Shown: one piece after another, positions 13,455 through 27,187 of the stretch | How the letters are laid out: each line of letters begins with the position of its first letter | Numbering within the stretch: position 1 is the stretch's first letter | Source of the DNA: Trochalopteron elliotii | Taxonomy: Eukaryota > Chordata > Aves > Passeriformes > Leiothrichidae | Length of the DNA: 64,000 bases | Assembly (NCBI GenBank): GCA_024734555.1 | Contig: JANPWX010000215.1 | Coordinates: 422,943 to 486,942 of the forward strand | Direction of reading: 5' to 3' | Translations under genes and position numbers: made by a program | The notes under the pieces: generated by a model | Database searches by the model: none | What the model was told of the DNA's origin: nothing | Seen by the model: only the letters and a program-made list of their open reading frames with translations

Positions 13455-15014
13455 ATGCTCTTGTGAATAGAAGTGCTATGGATTATTTTATGTAGAGAAT
13501 TACTAGTTTACTCAGAAGCATCTTTCAACTCCAGAAGAGATCTTGGAAAGTGTAGACATTGATGAAGTCAATAGGCATCAAAGACCCGTGACAAAGATGA
13601 TGATTCTCTGCATACAATGCTAGGAAAAATACTTAGGTATTAAGAGCAGACACAAAACCTAGATATTAGTGCTTGTTTTCATTAAAAAACTTTACCAAAT
13701 ATTGCACTGTACTTGAGGGATCTGACCAGTCAGACCTGAGGGGCCATGACCGCATGGAGCAAACACACATGGACCTGGGTGTCATTGGCTTTTCAGCCTA
13801 ACTGGGCATGGGCAGAAGCTGGCTGCTGTTTGAAAAGGCTTCTGCCTGGTGCACTGGCACTACGTAAACCTCTGGAGAAAATGGAACAGGGAAGCCAGAA
13901 CCACTGCTTTAGCAAAGAAGTTAAGCTACTGTAACTTGAACCCTTTCATTTTGAATTGTTGCTGCAGGACTCTTTAAAGATGCGGACTTCCAAAATACAC
14001 CATTACAGAAAGCAGTTTGAATTCAAATAAAAATAAAACTAAAATTATGTAACTCAATCTTTAATCTTTTTAAGTTGTCTGCTCTTACAAACTATTTACT
14101 GACTAATACTAACAGCAGAAGGAGATAATCTGCAAAATCTTTACAACTTCTGGTACAGTTTTCCATTGACAAAGAAAATTGGAGAAGATAGGATAGGTGG
14201 ATGTTTGTTTTGCAACATCTGAGATACAAATTCTGATTTTGGGGGATTTTTTACTACCTCTACCTTTTTAATAAAATTGATAAGGTACCTTCTTAAAAAT
14301 AAATGTGAAAATAATCTTGTCTCTAGTTTATTGCTGTGCTCTGCCCATCTTTAGATCAGTACCAGCTGTGGCTTTTGGGATAAACTGAACTGTGTCTTCT
14401 CAGTAACATCCTGGGCAGAGGTAGCCCCGTGTATGCAATGAGAGGAGATTAGCACTCAGCCTGCCAAGCAGCCTTTGTCCCCATACAGTCAAAACCAGGC
14501 CATTTCTCAGAATACTTTGTCTCTCTTTCTGCACTCATGCACAGATATCAACTGTGTTGGAAACGAGGCTACAAATGAGGATAGAGTTACAGTGCTTCTA
14601 GCCTGGCATTGGATTGGGATGTGATGGATGTGCACCTGGTATCCCCTTTGCACTACACAGTCACACTTGCCAATTATTAGAATTTATTGGTCCCAAAGTA
14701 TGCAAAAATAGGGGCTCTGCTTTTTTCTTTTCTCCCTTTTTTCCCCAAGAATTTTTTCCTTTAAATAACTGATACAGATTTGGTCCTGGCTTTTGCGGAT
14801 CGCTTCTCAACATTTTTCTCTTTATGTTCAAAATTTCTCAGTTCTCTCATTTTCTGTTATGTTATGTTCAAAATTGTAGATATAAATGTGGCAACAGAGT
14901 CCCCCTTTCTCAGGGTATAATCTTATTTTAGGAAAACTGAAGAGGTTTTCTTACTCTTTGTAAAATATGAAGGATTTAAATTATTTAAAAGGGTTTTGTT
15001 TTTAACTTTGGTAG

Positions 15015-15100
15015 GTGACACAGCTGATGATCAAAGTAGAAACTCAAAGGATAAAACTTCATTTCCCGAGACCAGACCGATGTACAGTCAACCTCCACAG
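15015..15100 (+). CDS. UMAD1: UMAD1 internal coding exon (86 nt)
   Basis: The exon is flanked by a T-rich acceptor ending in GGTAG and by a CAG|GTAGGA donor. It starts with two bases that complete a glycine codon and then encodes 28 residues starting DTADDQSRNSKDKTSF. This matches the position after VLLG in vertebrate UMAD1, where mammals have GDTTDEQ followed by a polar linker of similar length. The start is phase 1 and the end is phase 0, which fits the terminal exon at 32211. The encoded part is a hydrophilic, probably disordered linker between the short N-terminus and the C-terminal UMA domain, rich in Ser, Asp, Gln and Pro. Only the first few residues are well conserved with mammals, so the call rests mainly on exon phase, splice sites, the GDT.D.Q start and the linked terminal exon. 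The length is not a multiple of three, so skipping would shift the frame and lose the UMA domain. Confidence 0.85.
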
Positions 15101-18100
15101 GTAGGAGACTTCTTCTTCATGCACACATGGTGAAACTTCCATAGCAGCTCATTTAAGAAGCATGAATGTCCTGCAGAAGATGATTTCACCACATTCACAT
15201 CTTCCATTGGCTGAATGACTCTCAGCCTTCCTTGTCATCTATCATAAAAGCACCACTGCTGTTAATTAGATGGCAATAATATCAAGCCCATTGCTGTGGA
15301 TTTGAAAAGGAAATATTAGAAGGCTGGGCTGTATGGTATTGCTGAATATCTTATTTTTATACTTGTGTTGTGCAAGCATGAAACTGTAGGTAGAATGTTA
15401 ATGAATTGCTTAGAAGCATTAGTGTGGTCAGTAGGGACAGCAAATGTCACACATTTACATAACTCATCTATTTTCACATCTACCATTATGGGTAACATGT
15501 AAATGTGTGAGTATAATAGACTGTCTTTATTGTACGTTTCCTTTCTGTTTCTCTGTTGTGGGGCTGTAAATCTGTTTCTCTTTGGTTTATTTGATATTTG
15601 ATATATGTTTACAGGCGAGGTATTTTTAGAATATTTCTGCATATGATGTACATATATCTCCTTCTCCATGTACTCTGAAAATGTTTTTGTACTAAGTATG
15701 AGCCCATTTTCCATTGCCATATAGTTTTAGACATTTGCAAAGTGACTGAAGATGTTTGGGTTGGATGTTTCTTGTGCTTTTGTGGTGGTTCATTTTTTTT
15801 GCTTATCCTATCCTGTCTCTTTTTCCCATGTGTCACCTTGGTACTAACAGTGTCTGTCTCTCTGTCTCTTTTCAATGCCATTTCAATATTTATTATTGCT
15901 AAGTCCCTTGTTACAGTAGAGGGGTGTGTGACAATTTTTCCATCTCCAAGAGTAGCCTGTGTGTATGTGTGGCCTGTAGTCTTCTTTTTTTAATTTAAAA
16001 TTTTAAACTGTCCTATACAGAAATCATTAATTCATCGTAACTAATGAGTAGTTTGCCTTCTGATAATGTGAAGGTATGAATTAGTTCCAACCAATTGCAA
16101 AGTTTTAGTCTGACTTTCAGATCCATTCACATCTGAGCCAGGGTGTTTTGCAACTGAAGTCTTGCAGATCTGGGAAGTATAATTAATTGATTTTGTAGTT
16201 ATCTACTGGACAAAAGTAGTTTCTCTTAATGTGATGTTCTTGCTGGGGATGGTGAACTGCCAGTTACTGCAGCTTCAGTGGTTTGTTTCATTCTGTGGAA
16301 TTTCAGGGAAAGAGGAACTTGTATAGATTTTAAGTTTATGAATTATAGAGAAGAAACAAAGTTTTCAAAATAAAATAGCAGATATTACAGTGAAAATGAA
16401 ACAAAGGTTTATTTTCACCTTTCTATTAAAATAGTTACATGTCACAAAAATACTCTTATGAACTGGCTTGTGACAGAATCAGTTAAATTAAGATCCAGCA
16501 CTTGGTAGTATTTAGGCAATTCATTCCAATCTGGATTTCAGTATTTGGACTTACACATTTACTCAAAGGAATTCTCAAGTTCTCAAATTAGGTAGAATAA
16601 TTTTGAATCACAGAAATTAAATGGATAATTCTGGCCATTAAGAAAGTAATATTCCTCCTTGCAGTGGTGAGTATATTTTTGTAAATTTGTGGGAGAACTT
16701 TACCAATTTAGAGAAACTGGAAAAGTATTGTATTACATATTCAATATGTCATAGCGACATAGAACATCAATTGAAATAATAACCTTGTTAGTATAAAAAC
16801 ACAAATTCTTGATAAACATAGAACAGTATGCTAAAATACAGTTGTTACTGCAAAGTGGCATCTGATGTTTATCATGCAGAACTGAACAAAAGAGCATTTA
16901 GTTCACCCACCAGTTCATTTCAGTTGCTGGAAATGTGCTTTTATTTTTAAATATAAACTTTTTCACTACTTATTAGATATAAACTTTGTGGAACATGAAA
17001 AGTGCTTTTGGAAATGTGATTTAAAGAAGAATGAAGTAATACTTTGTTCATGGATTTTCAAAGGGGAAATAAGGTTGAGTTTGATTTTTTGAAGAAATTA
17101 TCTTCTGGGGTATTTTTTGATAATGGGCATCGTCTTTGGAATTTTCCATTTTCTTAGGTACTGTTGGATTGGTTTGCTCTACAACCACTAAATTGTCAAG
17201 TGCATATATTTGTATAATCTTATATAGATGATTTAAACTAATGCACAAATAAAAGTTTACGTCATGTTTGCCTTACTGCAACCAGGAACGTGTAACAGAA
17301 CCTCTTGCAACCCCTGCCATACCTCAGTGTTGTTTTCAGCTGTTTGAATACTGCATGCCTGGTAGGGGAATTGCAGGTAGTTAAAAACTCCTTGGAGGAA
17401 AGATGTTCTCAAAGACCAACTTTAACCCAAACATTTTGTCTTCTGCTTCAGACAGAAGCTCCTGCTTTGAGCAATCCCATGTGGAGTGTCCTCTCCATCT
17501 CCACGAGTATGGACAGTGGTTTGGGAGGGTCATCTCCTGGTGCTGGTCAGTCCTAGGGGGACGTGTTGTCCGGCAGGGTAATGGGTGCTCTGGGCCTAAT
17601 CAGGCATGTCTGATCCCTCTGAAGTTGCTTCAGGCTCATGAACTAAAAGTCACACACACATTTAAGTGCTTTTCTGGATTGGGTCCAAAATGGTTAGTGC
17701 TCTGCAGGGCTGAGAACTTAGATTAGTCTTATTAGTGACTAAATTAGTAAATTAGTGACCATGAAATACAAAGCTAGTTTTAACTGCAACACAATCATAA
17801 TAGAAAGAGACACTGTGGTTTTATTTTTTATGCTTGTGATTTTTCCATTATTACCGTACAATTTCCAGATAATTCAATCTTTATCTGCTTTCATTGGGAA
17901 TTTGAGGTTATAGAAAATAGCAGAATGGAAAGGTTAGTTTTGATATATGAAGAGTGCTAGAAACCCCAGTAATGTGGTGGGGTTATTTTTGATAATGAGC
18001 TATTATTCCATTGGTAAAGCAAATTAGTACAAGCATGTATTTTTGCCCTACTGTGAGAGCGATTATGGAGCATATCTATTAGGAGACATAAAAAATATTT

Positions 18101-19526
18101 TTGACAGATGGTATAGCTTTGAATTAGGATTTATGAAGATTATTGTATGTCTGGTGTCCAGGACACCTGGGATTATTACATTGATGTAAGAAACAACAAC
18201 AAAAAAATTACATTTCTGGTAATCACTGTAATGTTTTGTATCTCCCTACTGTCACCTTAAGATGCAGTTCATGTTTATTTGATCTTGCACTTCTGGATAA
18301 TCTGACATGCGCTCTTTAGCCAACAGATGTCAGCAGATTTAATGGGGGGAAACTGGATCAGTAAGTGTATTAAAATAAACTACCAAAAATGAAAGCCATC
18401 TTTAGATTTTAAATTAGGATTTTTATCTTGCTGTGTCTTCTATTTTGTTTTTCCTTATAGTCCTACTTCTCCCTCAAACACTTAATAGTTATTGCCTTCT
18501 ATCTAAGGAGCTCATTATACGTTTTCTAGGGCAAGAGAGAATCCCCCAAGGGATTGCTTAATCCATAATTATCTAATTTATATGTTGTTGTTACAGCCAC
18601 TCTAATTATATACCTTGCTGTGATTCTTATCATCTTAGGACTTAGTTTTCTTTATGAATTGTAATAGTTCTGCTATGATTCTTGTGCCCTTTCTTTTCAT
18701 AATTTGCTGTTAAAAGCTGAGGACACAGCAGATAGAAAGCCCATGGTTCCTAAAGTAAATTTTAAAATATCTATGATTATATGCATATAGAAACAGGTAT
18801 GCACCATTTATGCAAGTATCTAAATAAATTAGGATTTTTTTTTTTTATGTCTGAATTGGCATTGACTCATTGAAGTAATCCTTTACACAGCTTCTGTGTA
18901 AGGATTCTGCATGGATGTAAATAACAGTTTCCTAGACATCTGGTTAGGGGACATATGAGTCAATTGAAAAGACAGAAATACTATAAGATATAAAATATCA
19001 AGGAAGAGATAATGAGAGTTGAGAATCCACAGAGTAGGGAAAAAAGAATTTAATGTTTTTACCCTTCTAGTGAGATTAACAAGTATTGCTGAAGTTGATA
19101 GACTTTTAGGATATCCTTTAGAGCAGATCAGTTGATATAATTCCAAGGCATGAATATTACTGTTATCTTGTTCTCCTTTTTTTTTTAATTAAAATTAATT
19201 GCTTCTATCAGACCTATTATTGGCTGGTTTTTTCCTTAAGTTTGTCTGTCTGGATTATATTTACAAGTTACTGGAAAAGGAGTTATTACTGATCATGTCT
19301 CTGTTCACTTATTGACTCTTGGTTTATGGTTCAGGGAGTCACATATTTAAAATCTCAAAAAGGGTGTTCTGGGCTAGATTTGTTGCATCAGTTTAAATTC
19401 CCTACATTTACTTTAGAGCAAGTGGTTTGTATTTCAAAATTATTATGATCACATTTTTTGTGAATAGTTTGCTCTTTTTTGACAAAATTCAGTATATATC
19501 AAAAATGTTGTTGCTTAGCTTGGTGC

Positions 19527-19544
19527 TTTTTTTTTTTTTTTTTT
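19527..19544. repeat. Poly-T tract (T18)
   Basis: Uninterrupted run of 18 T in the last UMAD1 intron, with no recognisable retroposed neighbour. Confidence 0.9.
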
Positions 19545-20650
19545 GCTTTCATAAGGTAGAATTCTAGTCATGGCCTGGTTAGACTAATTGCTTGTCATAT
19601 GTCATATTAACTCTAAGATCTTCTTTTTCATATATAAAACCCTTAAAGCATGTTGGTCCATATTTTCTCTCTTCTTAATTGCGTATGCAGGCAATAATCA
19701 CTTAATGAAATTATCCACTCTTAGAAGGGACTGGAATAAGACTGTCTGCAGCAAGTCATCAAGCATGTACTCTTCTCTGAAAAGAGGAGCTGGTACCATC
19801 CGAAGAAAGATCTTATGATCATGCATGATAGTTGAATAAAACATAAGCTGTAAGAAATGAAGTTTTGACATTACCTTTAAACAAGAATGACTTGTGTTCA
19901 GCTTGTTGGCAGCTGAAATGGACATCATCTTTCTTAGCTTCCTTCATTCTTTGTGTGTAGTAAATAGCTGTGACTTTATTGGGGAATCCAAGTGCAGCCA
20001 CAGATGGAAAGTACATATGAAGCAGAGCTGGCATATGATAAGAAAGGCACAGTATATAATTGTGATCTTACTGAAAACAGAAGTAAATAGCCCTTTCAGC
20101 TAAAAAAAATCAAATATTGTGTATTACAGCTATTACATGTTACACTATACATATTACAACTACTAGTGTGCAATAACATATTTACTTTGTAAGGCTTCAT
20201 TACGTATTATTCATATTGCTGTCTGTTAGATAATTTACCAAAATATTTAGGAGATCTTTTCATTCTAGGAAGGTCTCCAGAACATGTAGACCAGTTGGCT
20301 TCTGTCTGCCCTTACTGGACAACAATTGGACAATTCAGAGGAGGGTTTATATACATGTTATGTGCAAATACATTAGGTATATATACATATATGAAAAAGT
20401 CTGCTCCTCATGTCATAAAGGATTAGTTGTAGTGGCCTCACAAACAACGTTTAATAAACTGCAGTTTGTGCAAGCTATTGACCCAGGGTCAACCAGTAAG
20501 ACCCAGGGTGTTTTGCAAGACTATCACCTTCTAGGGTTTTTTTCAGTTCTAAAGTGAATAGCTGGACTTATTTGTGTAACATGATACACAGCTGGGGCTA
20601 GTCAGATACTTAGTAATCACAGTAGCATCATTAATACTATGTCCATTGTC

Positions 20651-20666
20651 TTTTTTTTTTTTTTTT
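20651..20666. repeat. Poly-T tract (T16)
   Basis: Uninterrupted run of 16 T in the last UMAD1 intron. Nothing recognisable adjoins it. Confidence 0.9.
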
Positions 20667-22680
20667 AAGGAAAGCATTATATTTTTAAATATAGGGAACT
20701 TGAGTGGGAATTGAGAGATGTGAATTGACGTGGTTGTCACCAACTTCCTCTCTGAACTTAGAAAACAGTTCATTTAAAAAAAACGTAATGCAGTGCTGTC
20801 TTACACTTTTCTATAGCACTTTGCAAGTGTGAAATACTGTTAAACCCTTTGTGTAATTTCAGCTGAGATTTCAGTACAAGAACTGAGGAAGCCTTACAGC
20901 CTTCCAAGGTGGGACATGAATGTTCTGTTGGCCAGCAAATACATGTAAACACAACAAATGGATTGGAGCAGCCCCTTCTCCCACAGCCCTGCCTGTGGAG
21001 TCAGTGCTGCAGTCAGATTGCACAATTTGCGGTGTTTGAGCAACAGAAGACAAAATGACATCCTCTAGGGAAAGAATGATACACAGGCATGGTATATTTT
21101 CGTAATTCTGTGCCTATAGATAGCAAAGTATGTACAAAGTTTGTAAAAAGTTCATAAAATAGTACAGTTGGCCTGATTTGCAGCCTCTTCACTTTAAGAA
21201 TGAGGCTTTACTAAAACGGACATATACACCAAATGGTGATCGAGGCACATGTATACAGAAGCACACTTTGCATACCTCCCTATGTAGTTTGGGCAAAGAT
21301 TCACTGTATGTTTGATTTAATTGCTTGCTTATTCAGTTAAATTGATTGGTTATTTGTAGAAAGAGATGCTCAAACTAGGTGCTCAGATGTTCCCATCACA
21401 TTTTTCTGCCTTTCTCTAATTTTGGGATCTTCTGACTAGCTTAATCCCAGCTTAAAACTACTGATTATCCTGTGTCTCTTGCCCAAATACATGTGCTTTG
21501 ACTAAAAGCCAGTAATACTGGTTCACTTTGCTGCTGTCAACAAATTGATCAGTTAGTCATCCTGCCTCTCAGAGCAAACCTTCTGGGCTTTCCCAATATT
21601 AAAATTGATCTAAAATGCAATGCAGATCATACATCACTTGATGAGACGCTGCACGAATATGGTACAGTGATATTTACAACGTGATGCATTAGCACAAAAT
21701 GGTGGGTGAAAGAGGTCTTGTAGCATAGGGCAGCTTGTTAGCAATTACTCTAAAGAGCAAGTAAGGAAAAAAACGTCTTTAGCTTAGTTGCACTGCCACT
21801 TTCAGAGGGAAAAAAATAACGAAACATAAAACTCAACACAAATGACAGTGGGCAGTCCATTTTAATGGAAAGGAAACATGACATGAAAATTGTCCCATTT
21901 CAGCCCAGAATGCCAATATTGGTAAGATAGGAATATATTTCTCTGTACTTTCCATCAGTGTTGTTTGATCCTTTTGCTGCAATGTACTTCTGCTGTAATT
22001 AATTTTTGCCTTAAAAAAACCAAAACAAATCAGAACTTCACAGCTCCTGTCCTTCTTGTGAGAGACTGTACACTGGGAAGCACATATTCAAATTTTGTTC
22101 TAAAGCACTTTTTAAAAATACAAAATAAAATGTAAGTTATTTGTTTACAATTTTCTTTTCTTTGCTTCCGTAGTACTACAAATTTTAAGAATGTGTTTCT
22201 ACTGTTTTAATATGATTAGCAGTACTGCTAGATAAAATAGATCTTTAAAAAAAAATGTACTCTTCTTCCTTTTCATTGCAATCCAATTATTTTCCATCCA
22301 TAGAGAACAAGGAGGGTCAAAGAGGCCACCTTATTTAAAAGAAGTGGACCAGTGTTAGTTCCATTTTATTTAAATAATTAATTATTTTGCCTTTTGCTGC
22401 TTTAAGAGTCATGACACTTTTATTCCTGAATATGAAAAGCCTGATCAATAGGTGCTGAGGACAACTCAGTCTTGTTGCTGTTTGTAGACTGAAGCTTTTA
22501 CAAACTCTGGCTCCTGGTAACGTGTTTACTGAAGGTGGTGTTGACAAGTGCTCCAGTTACAGACTGTTTATGGAGGAAATTAAAGTCAAATACCTATCCT
22601 TCCTTTCTCTTACTGACCCAAATCTCTATGGAGAGAGCAGGTGGAAAGTTGTGTGAGAAGATACTTGCTTAATTCTCTTC

Positions 22681-22698
22681 TTTTTTTTTTTTTTTTTT
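22681..22698. repeat. Poly-T tract (T18)
   Basis: Uninterrupted run of 18 T following a pyrimidine-rich stretch in the last UMAD1 intron. Confidence 0.9.
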
Positions 22699-25180
22699 GG
22701 CATTAAAATATTTTAAGTTTGTAAACAGGACATATTGCTAGTCTTGTCACATGCTTGGAATTTAGGCAGCATGATAAAATCCTCAGAACACAGCACTTAG
22801 TACAGCAATTTTTATTCGTGTATCTGTGTGAGAATCCTTTTAAGATCCAGTGCTTTAGTTACTTAACAAAACTCTTGAAAGCATGGCTAAGGACGTTGTT
22901 CCTAGATATTGCTGGAGGAAGACTGACCCGAGTTCAGACTAGTAATTCTGTTCTGTTCCCTCTACTTACCTTTTTTTCTGAAAACTAAATCCAAGCTAAT
23001 TTTCCTTTCCTGTGGTAGAAATTTTTACCCCTCTGTCTTTTTTCTGTCATTGATATTGACATTCTAGGGAGATATTTCATTGATGTTGCTGACTCCCTCA
23101 GTTACTCAAGGAGAGATTCCCTTTTAACCCCAAACCAGCAACAAAACAACCTTCTGATCGAAAGGTTGTTTTCCACAGTTGCTCTAATTTGCTGGAAAAT
23201 GTACTGGCTTTATTTTTGTGTGCAACTATGTTTGCTAAATATTTTCTTACTGTTTTTTATGTTTAATAGTCAAAGTTCCTTTGTTTTTGGTAGACAGCTT
23301 TTTTTTTGCATTCAAATCTTTGGATTATCACACACTTAGTACAGTAGTGAGAAAATGCAATATTAAGCCCTCTTTTCAGAGATTCTGCACCATGGGCATC
23401 TACCATCTCAGAGAAGCTCTCATCTTCTTCCTACCACAGCAGTTTACCCTGTTGGAGTTTCTACAGTAGCAGGGGTTGGGAACAAGAGATAGAGAGACAT
23501 GAATGCAGAGACCCAGTTAGTCTAAGCTTATTCTCTTCAGGAGGTCAACCTCCCAAAAGTCTTCAGGATATTTTTTTGCTTGAAGCAGTAGAAAAAATAC
23601 CACATCTTGTTGTGACTAAGTACATCCACTAAATGTAGCTGCTAAATTAAAACAGATTATTTAAATACTGTTTTTAATTTAAAATTTTTTTTGTTTTAAT
23701 TATGCTGGTAAAGTTTTATATTAAATTAATGTCTTAGTGTATTCCCCAGCTATGTTTAAGGTCAGTTATCTGAGTTTTGAATTACATCATGAATGAAGGT
23801 AGCAGCAAAATAAATGTTAAGGCTTTGTGCTTCTGGATGATATTGAAGTTACAAAACAAATCCATTATCAGCATTTATCAGACTTGCCTGTTCATTTTGC
23901 AATATATTGACTTGTCCTTCACTTCTGATTTGTGGTTGTGGAATGCAGTGCTGGATGTCTAGAGCTGTGTGCATTTTCAATTACAGTTCTGGCTTGCAGT
24001 TCACTTACTATAGTAATTTTTGTTAACTTTTTAGTCTTCCAGCATACACGCTACAGAAAAAAAAAAAGAAAAAAATATCTGGCCTAGTTAGTACCACTTC
24101 CTGGCACTGTCAGAAGCACAATATGTTACATGTTGTTCGTGTTGCTTATTATTTTGAGATCTTTGCTATGAATAGCTTGCATAGTACTTTGAAGGAGCAG
24201 AGGATCTAGATAAACTGTTCCTTGTTGAACCCACACCCCTGTCATTCTTCTAAGATAATTTTTATTGCAATAATAGTGTTGCAGAGGGAACTGCACTGTA
24301 AAGGTGGTGCCCTAAAACGCAGGGGCCTCCAGAGAGGAATGGGGAGGCAGCAAGGAAAGGAATCCTGCTATTGAGGGGGCATAAGTGTTGATACAGGTCT
24401 TCAATTATCAGACACAAGAGTGGTGAAATTGGTTGGGATAGAAGGAAAGAAAAGAGCATAATTACTTAATGGTGGGAAATTAAGCCTTATAATTTTTAAT
24501 AAAGGTTTTGAATGTTTTCTGCTTCCTTCTTATTTCTGCTTTCATTTATGTTTGCAGTTTTCTTTTCATGTTGCATCTTATCCCTGTTTGTTCATGTGTT
24601 GGTTTAGCACAGATGGTGAGGTGCAATTGGTGATTTCCTTTGAACTAACAACCAAAATAGCCAATTGCATGCAGAGATACACCTCTGGGTCACACAGCCT
24701 TAAAAGTTAGAAGGAAGCCAGTTCACAATTTCAGTTTCTCATTGTAGATGCCCACATTTGCGATGTTTTGTTTCTCTGTCTTCAAACAATTACTGAATGA
24801 AATAAATAACAGGAGTTAGGAATAAAGGACTAAAAGTAGGAATTAGAAATAAAAATATCATTATACAATTTTGGTTATATTAAATTCAGTATATTTGCTA
24901 AAATTATCACTAACCTCCCTCAAAATATTTCCCATGACATGTTGTTATAGGGGATTGAGTAAAAACAGAACTTTCATCTTGTACTGGTCTGAGTTTGCAA
25001 AATTGGTGACCAAGAAAATCAGTTTTTTTCTTCTAGGATGACAAAACGAGGTAGTTGGTTTAGACATTAGATTTGAAGTCTTTGTGATACTTTAGAATAC
25101 TTTTCAGGGTAGAATTACTTCCCATAAGTATCTCATAAATAAAACTCACAGACAACTCTAGTATTTACTAGGATAATTAA

Positions 25181-25257
25181 GAAAAATAGGTCTGTTTCTG
25201 GAAAAAAACCCCTCTTTTTTACAGAAAGTGTAATTTTTTTTTAAATTAACACACTTT
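25181..25257. repeat. Copy A of a dispersed direct duplication
   Basis: Contains GAAAAATAGGTCTGTTTCTG followed by an A-run, a CCCCTCTTTTTTACAGAAAG block and a T/A-rich end. The same series, with one- or two-base length changes in homopolymers, recurs at 27110-27187 in the same orientation. A weaker match continues about 430 bp further on, where ACAGCTGAAAAGCATGCTTT near 25671 resembles ACAGCTGAGAAACATCTTTT near 27369. The unit is not a repeat I recognise. Confidence 0.75.
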
Positions 25258-26468
25258 AACCGTGGAACATTCAGAGTATCTAGAGTTCAAATGGCAATCT
25301 TGCAGTTCTCTCCCTCTGCAGAGATTAACAGTTTTATGGCTGTTTGAGAGGGCAAGAATCACATCTAATTACAGCAAGTTTATTCTGCATTTACACTATA
25401 GAATTGTTCTAGTAATTACACTTTTCCAGTTGCTTTAATGCCAATAAGGATTTAGAAACGTACATCACTATTGATACTGAAAGTGTGGTTTAGCAAAGAA
25501 TTTCCTGCTGTTCTTTGCAGACCAAGATACTCTGTGAGGAGCTTCGCTGTAATAAAGAAAAACTATATAATGTCACAACCTCTTTTCATTGTTTCTTTAG
25601 GATTTTTTCTTTAAGATTTCAGTGGCATTAACCTGACCTTGATTCCACTCTAGTTTAGAAACAGCTGAAAAGCATGCTTTAGAGGAGAAAGAAAAATACC
25701 TAAAATGAATGTTAAAAAATTATTTAAAATATTCTTAAACACTTACTTTAAAAATTGGTTCTATTTTACTCTGAATAGCAATATTGATAAACTTGTACAG
25801 GTAGCAGGAGCTCTTTAAGAAAGAAAAATTACTGCTGTGTTACAAAATCAGAATCATAAGAAGCTTGGAAAAAAGACCCCAAAGCAAATGGGAAAGCTGA
25901 TTTCCACTGAGAACCATTTTTGCTCTTAAAAGCCTCCCCAAGGACTCAGTGTTAACCCAAACTCTTCAGCCCTACTGTAGGTCTGCCCTACTGTAACCCC
26001 TGAGAACACCAATCCTTGGCCGCTGCTACAATCCCAGACACTGCATTTCTGCTAAAAAGCAAGCGAGCAACCAGAGGAAATTTGGATATAGCAACAAGCT
26101 ACTGCAGGGTCTCCAGCACTTCTTACATCTAATTTTGCTCTCCCAGCTAGGAATAGCTTTTCCCTTGAGTCTCTGGAGGGGAGGGCTGTTTAAAATTTTG
26201 AGTGAACCTTGAAAGAATAGCAGGTCTGATTATTCACATATGGTTTTTTGAAACCACAGGGCATCTGTATTGTGCTTGTCCAGGTGGGTTTGTTCCTTTC
26301 TTATAGTTTTGTAAGGATGCAGGTCACATACTTACTGGTATGTTGGGGTGTTTTTTTGTCAATGTTTTGGACTGGGGGTTTTGTGATACTTGAAAGTTAT
26401 CATGTTGTGCACTTTCCCCACTGCCAGCAAGGTTCTACTGATCCTGTTAGGACATCAGAAGAAATTTT

Positions 26469-26672
26469 GGACATCAGAAGGAATTTCTTCACAAAAACGG
26501 TTGTTAAAATTGGAATGGACTGCCCAGGGAGTCAGGATCCCTGGAGGTGTTTAAGGAAAACCTGGGCGTGGCACTCCCTGCCATGGTCTGGTTGACAAGG
26601 TGATGTTTGGCCATAGGTTGGACTCACTGATCCCAGAAGTCTTTTCCAGCCTAATTGATTCTGTGATTCTGT
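26469..26672 (+). mobile_element. CR1 LINE, 5'-truncated, about 200 bp of 3' end
   Basis: Classic CR1 3' region in sense orientation. In order it shows GAATTTCTTCAC, TGGAATGGACTGCCCAGGGA, CCCTGGAGGTGTTTAAGGAA, a CCATGGTCTGGTTGACAAGG block, GGTTGGACTCACTGATC, CTTTTCCAGCCTAATTGATT and the terminal CTGTGATTCTG octamer-type tail. Compared with the usual form it lacks about 10 bp in the GGTGGTGGAGTCACCATC part. It carries no coding capacity. Confidence 0.93.
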
Positions 26673-27109
26673 TCTCATAGGTTAAAATTTTGAATGCAAA
26701 CCTTGTGAGTAATTTTTCTTTCCTCCTTTGTTCATCTTTGTGATTACCATTTTTATTTGAAAAGTGAATTGTTGTCATCAATGGAGATACTCATTCCGGG
26801 ATTCCTACAAATTTTCTAAGGAGGTCCAGTAAGTACCCTGAAGCATCAACCAAAACACATTGGAGGAACAATCCCATATGAAAATTTCCATTTCTAGATA
26901 CATCAATAATTACTGCATAGTGGTAAATAAATTCTAGATACCTTATGTTTCACTATTTCCTGTAATACTGCAAAGTTGCCTGAAGTAAAGATAATTCTTT
27001 ACCAGCAGTCACATAGAAGGTGTCTGTCATAAGTAGTATATTGCTGGGTATTTACTAAATATTCTGGAAGACTGAAGGTACTGTTTGTTTCCCAAGTCTG
27101 TTTTTAAAA

Positions 27110-27187
27110 GAAAAATAGGTCTGTTTCTGGAAAAAACCCTCTTTTTTACAGAAAGTGTAAATTTCTTAAAATTAATCACTTTTGATA
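27110..27187. repeat. Copy B of a dispersed direct duplication
   Basis: Near-identical over about 57 nt to 25181-25257 and in the same orientation, about 1.93 kb downstream. Differences are almost all one-base indels in homopolymers. See copy A. Confidence 0.75.

Larger units (their letters stand above)
1..15014 (+). other. UMAD1: UMAD1 upstream intron (3' part), non-coding
   Basis: This is inferred to be the intron before the 86-nt UMAD1 exon, because that exon begins with the last two bases of a split glycine codon and no earlier coding exon is seen here. I looked for sequence encoding the conserved N-terminus of UMAD1 (Met-Phe-His-Phe-Phe-Arg-Lys start, Gly-Phe-Val-Leu-Leu-Gly end) and did not find it. 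It contains two degenerate CR1 ends (about 8960 and 10381), an ATTATTCAA-type short repeat (about 4478) and a T22 tract at 13433. All other open frames here are short, have no recognisable domain and lack codon-like character. The intron ends in an acceptor AG at 15013-15014 after a T-rich stretch. Confidence 0.7.

Noticed and set aside
1..15014. Possible RPA3 exons, since RPA3 lies head-to-head near UMAD1 in mammals
   Set aside because: No reading frame on the minus strand resembling RPA3 was found. The gene is probably left of the window.
26248..26595. 115-codon open frame on the + strand
   Set aside because: Its second part is read through the CR1 3' end (from about 26469) and the rest has no recognisable domain. 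It is a chance frame.
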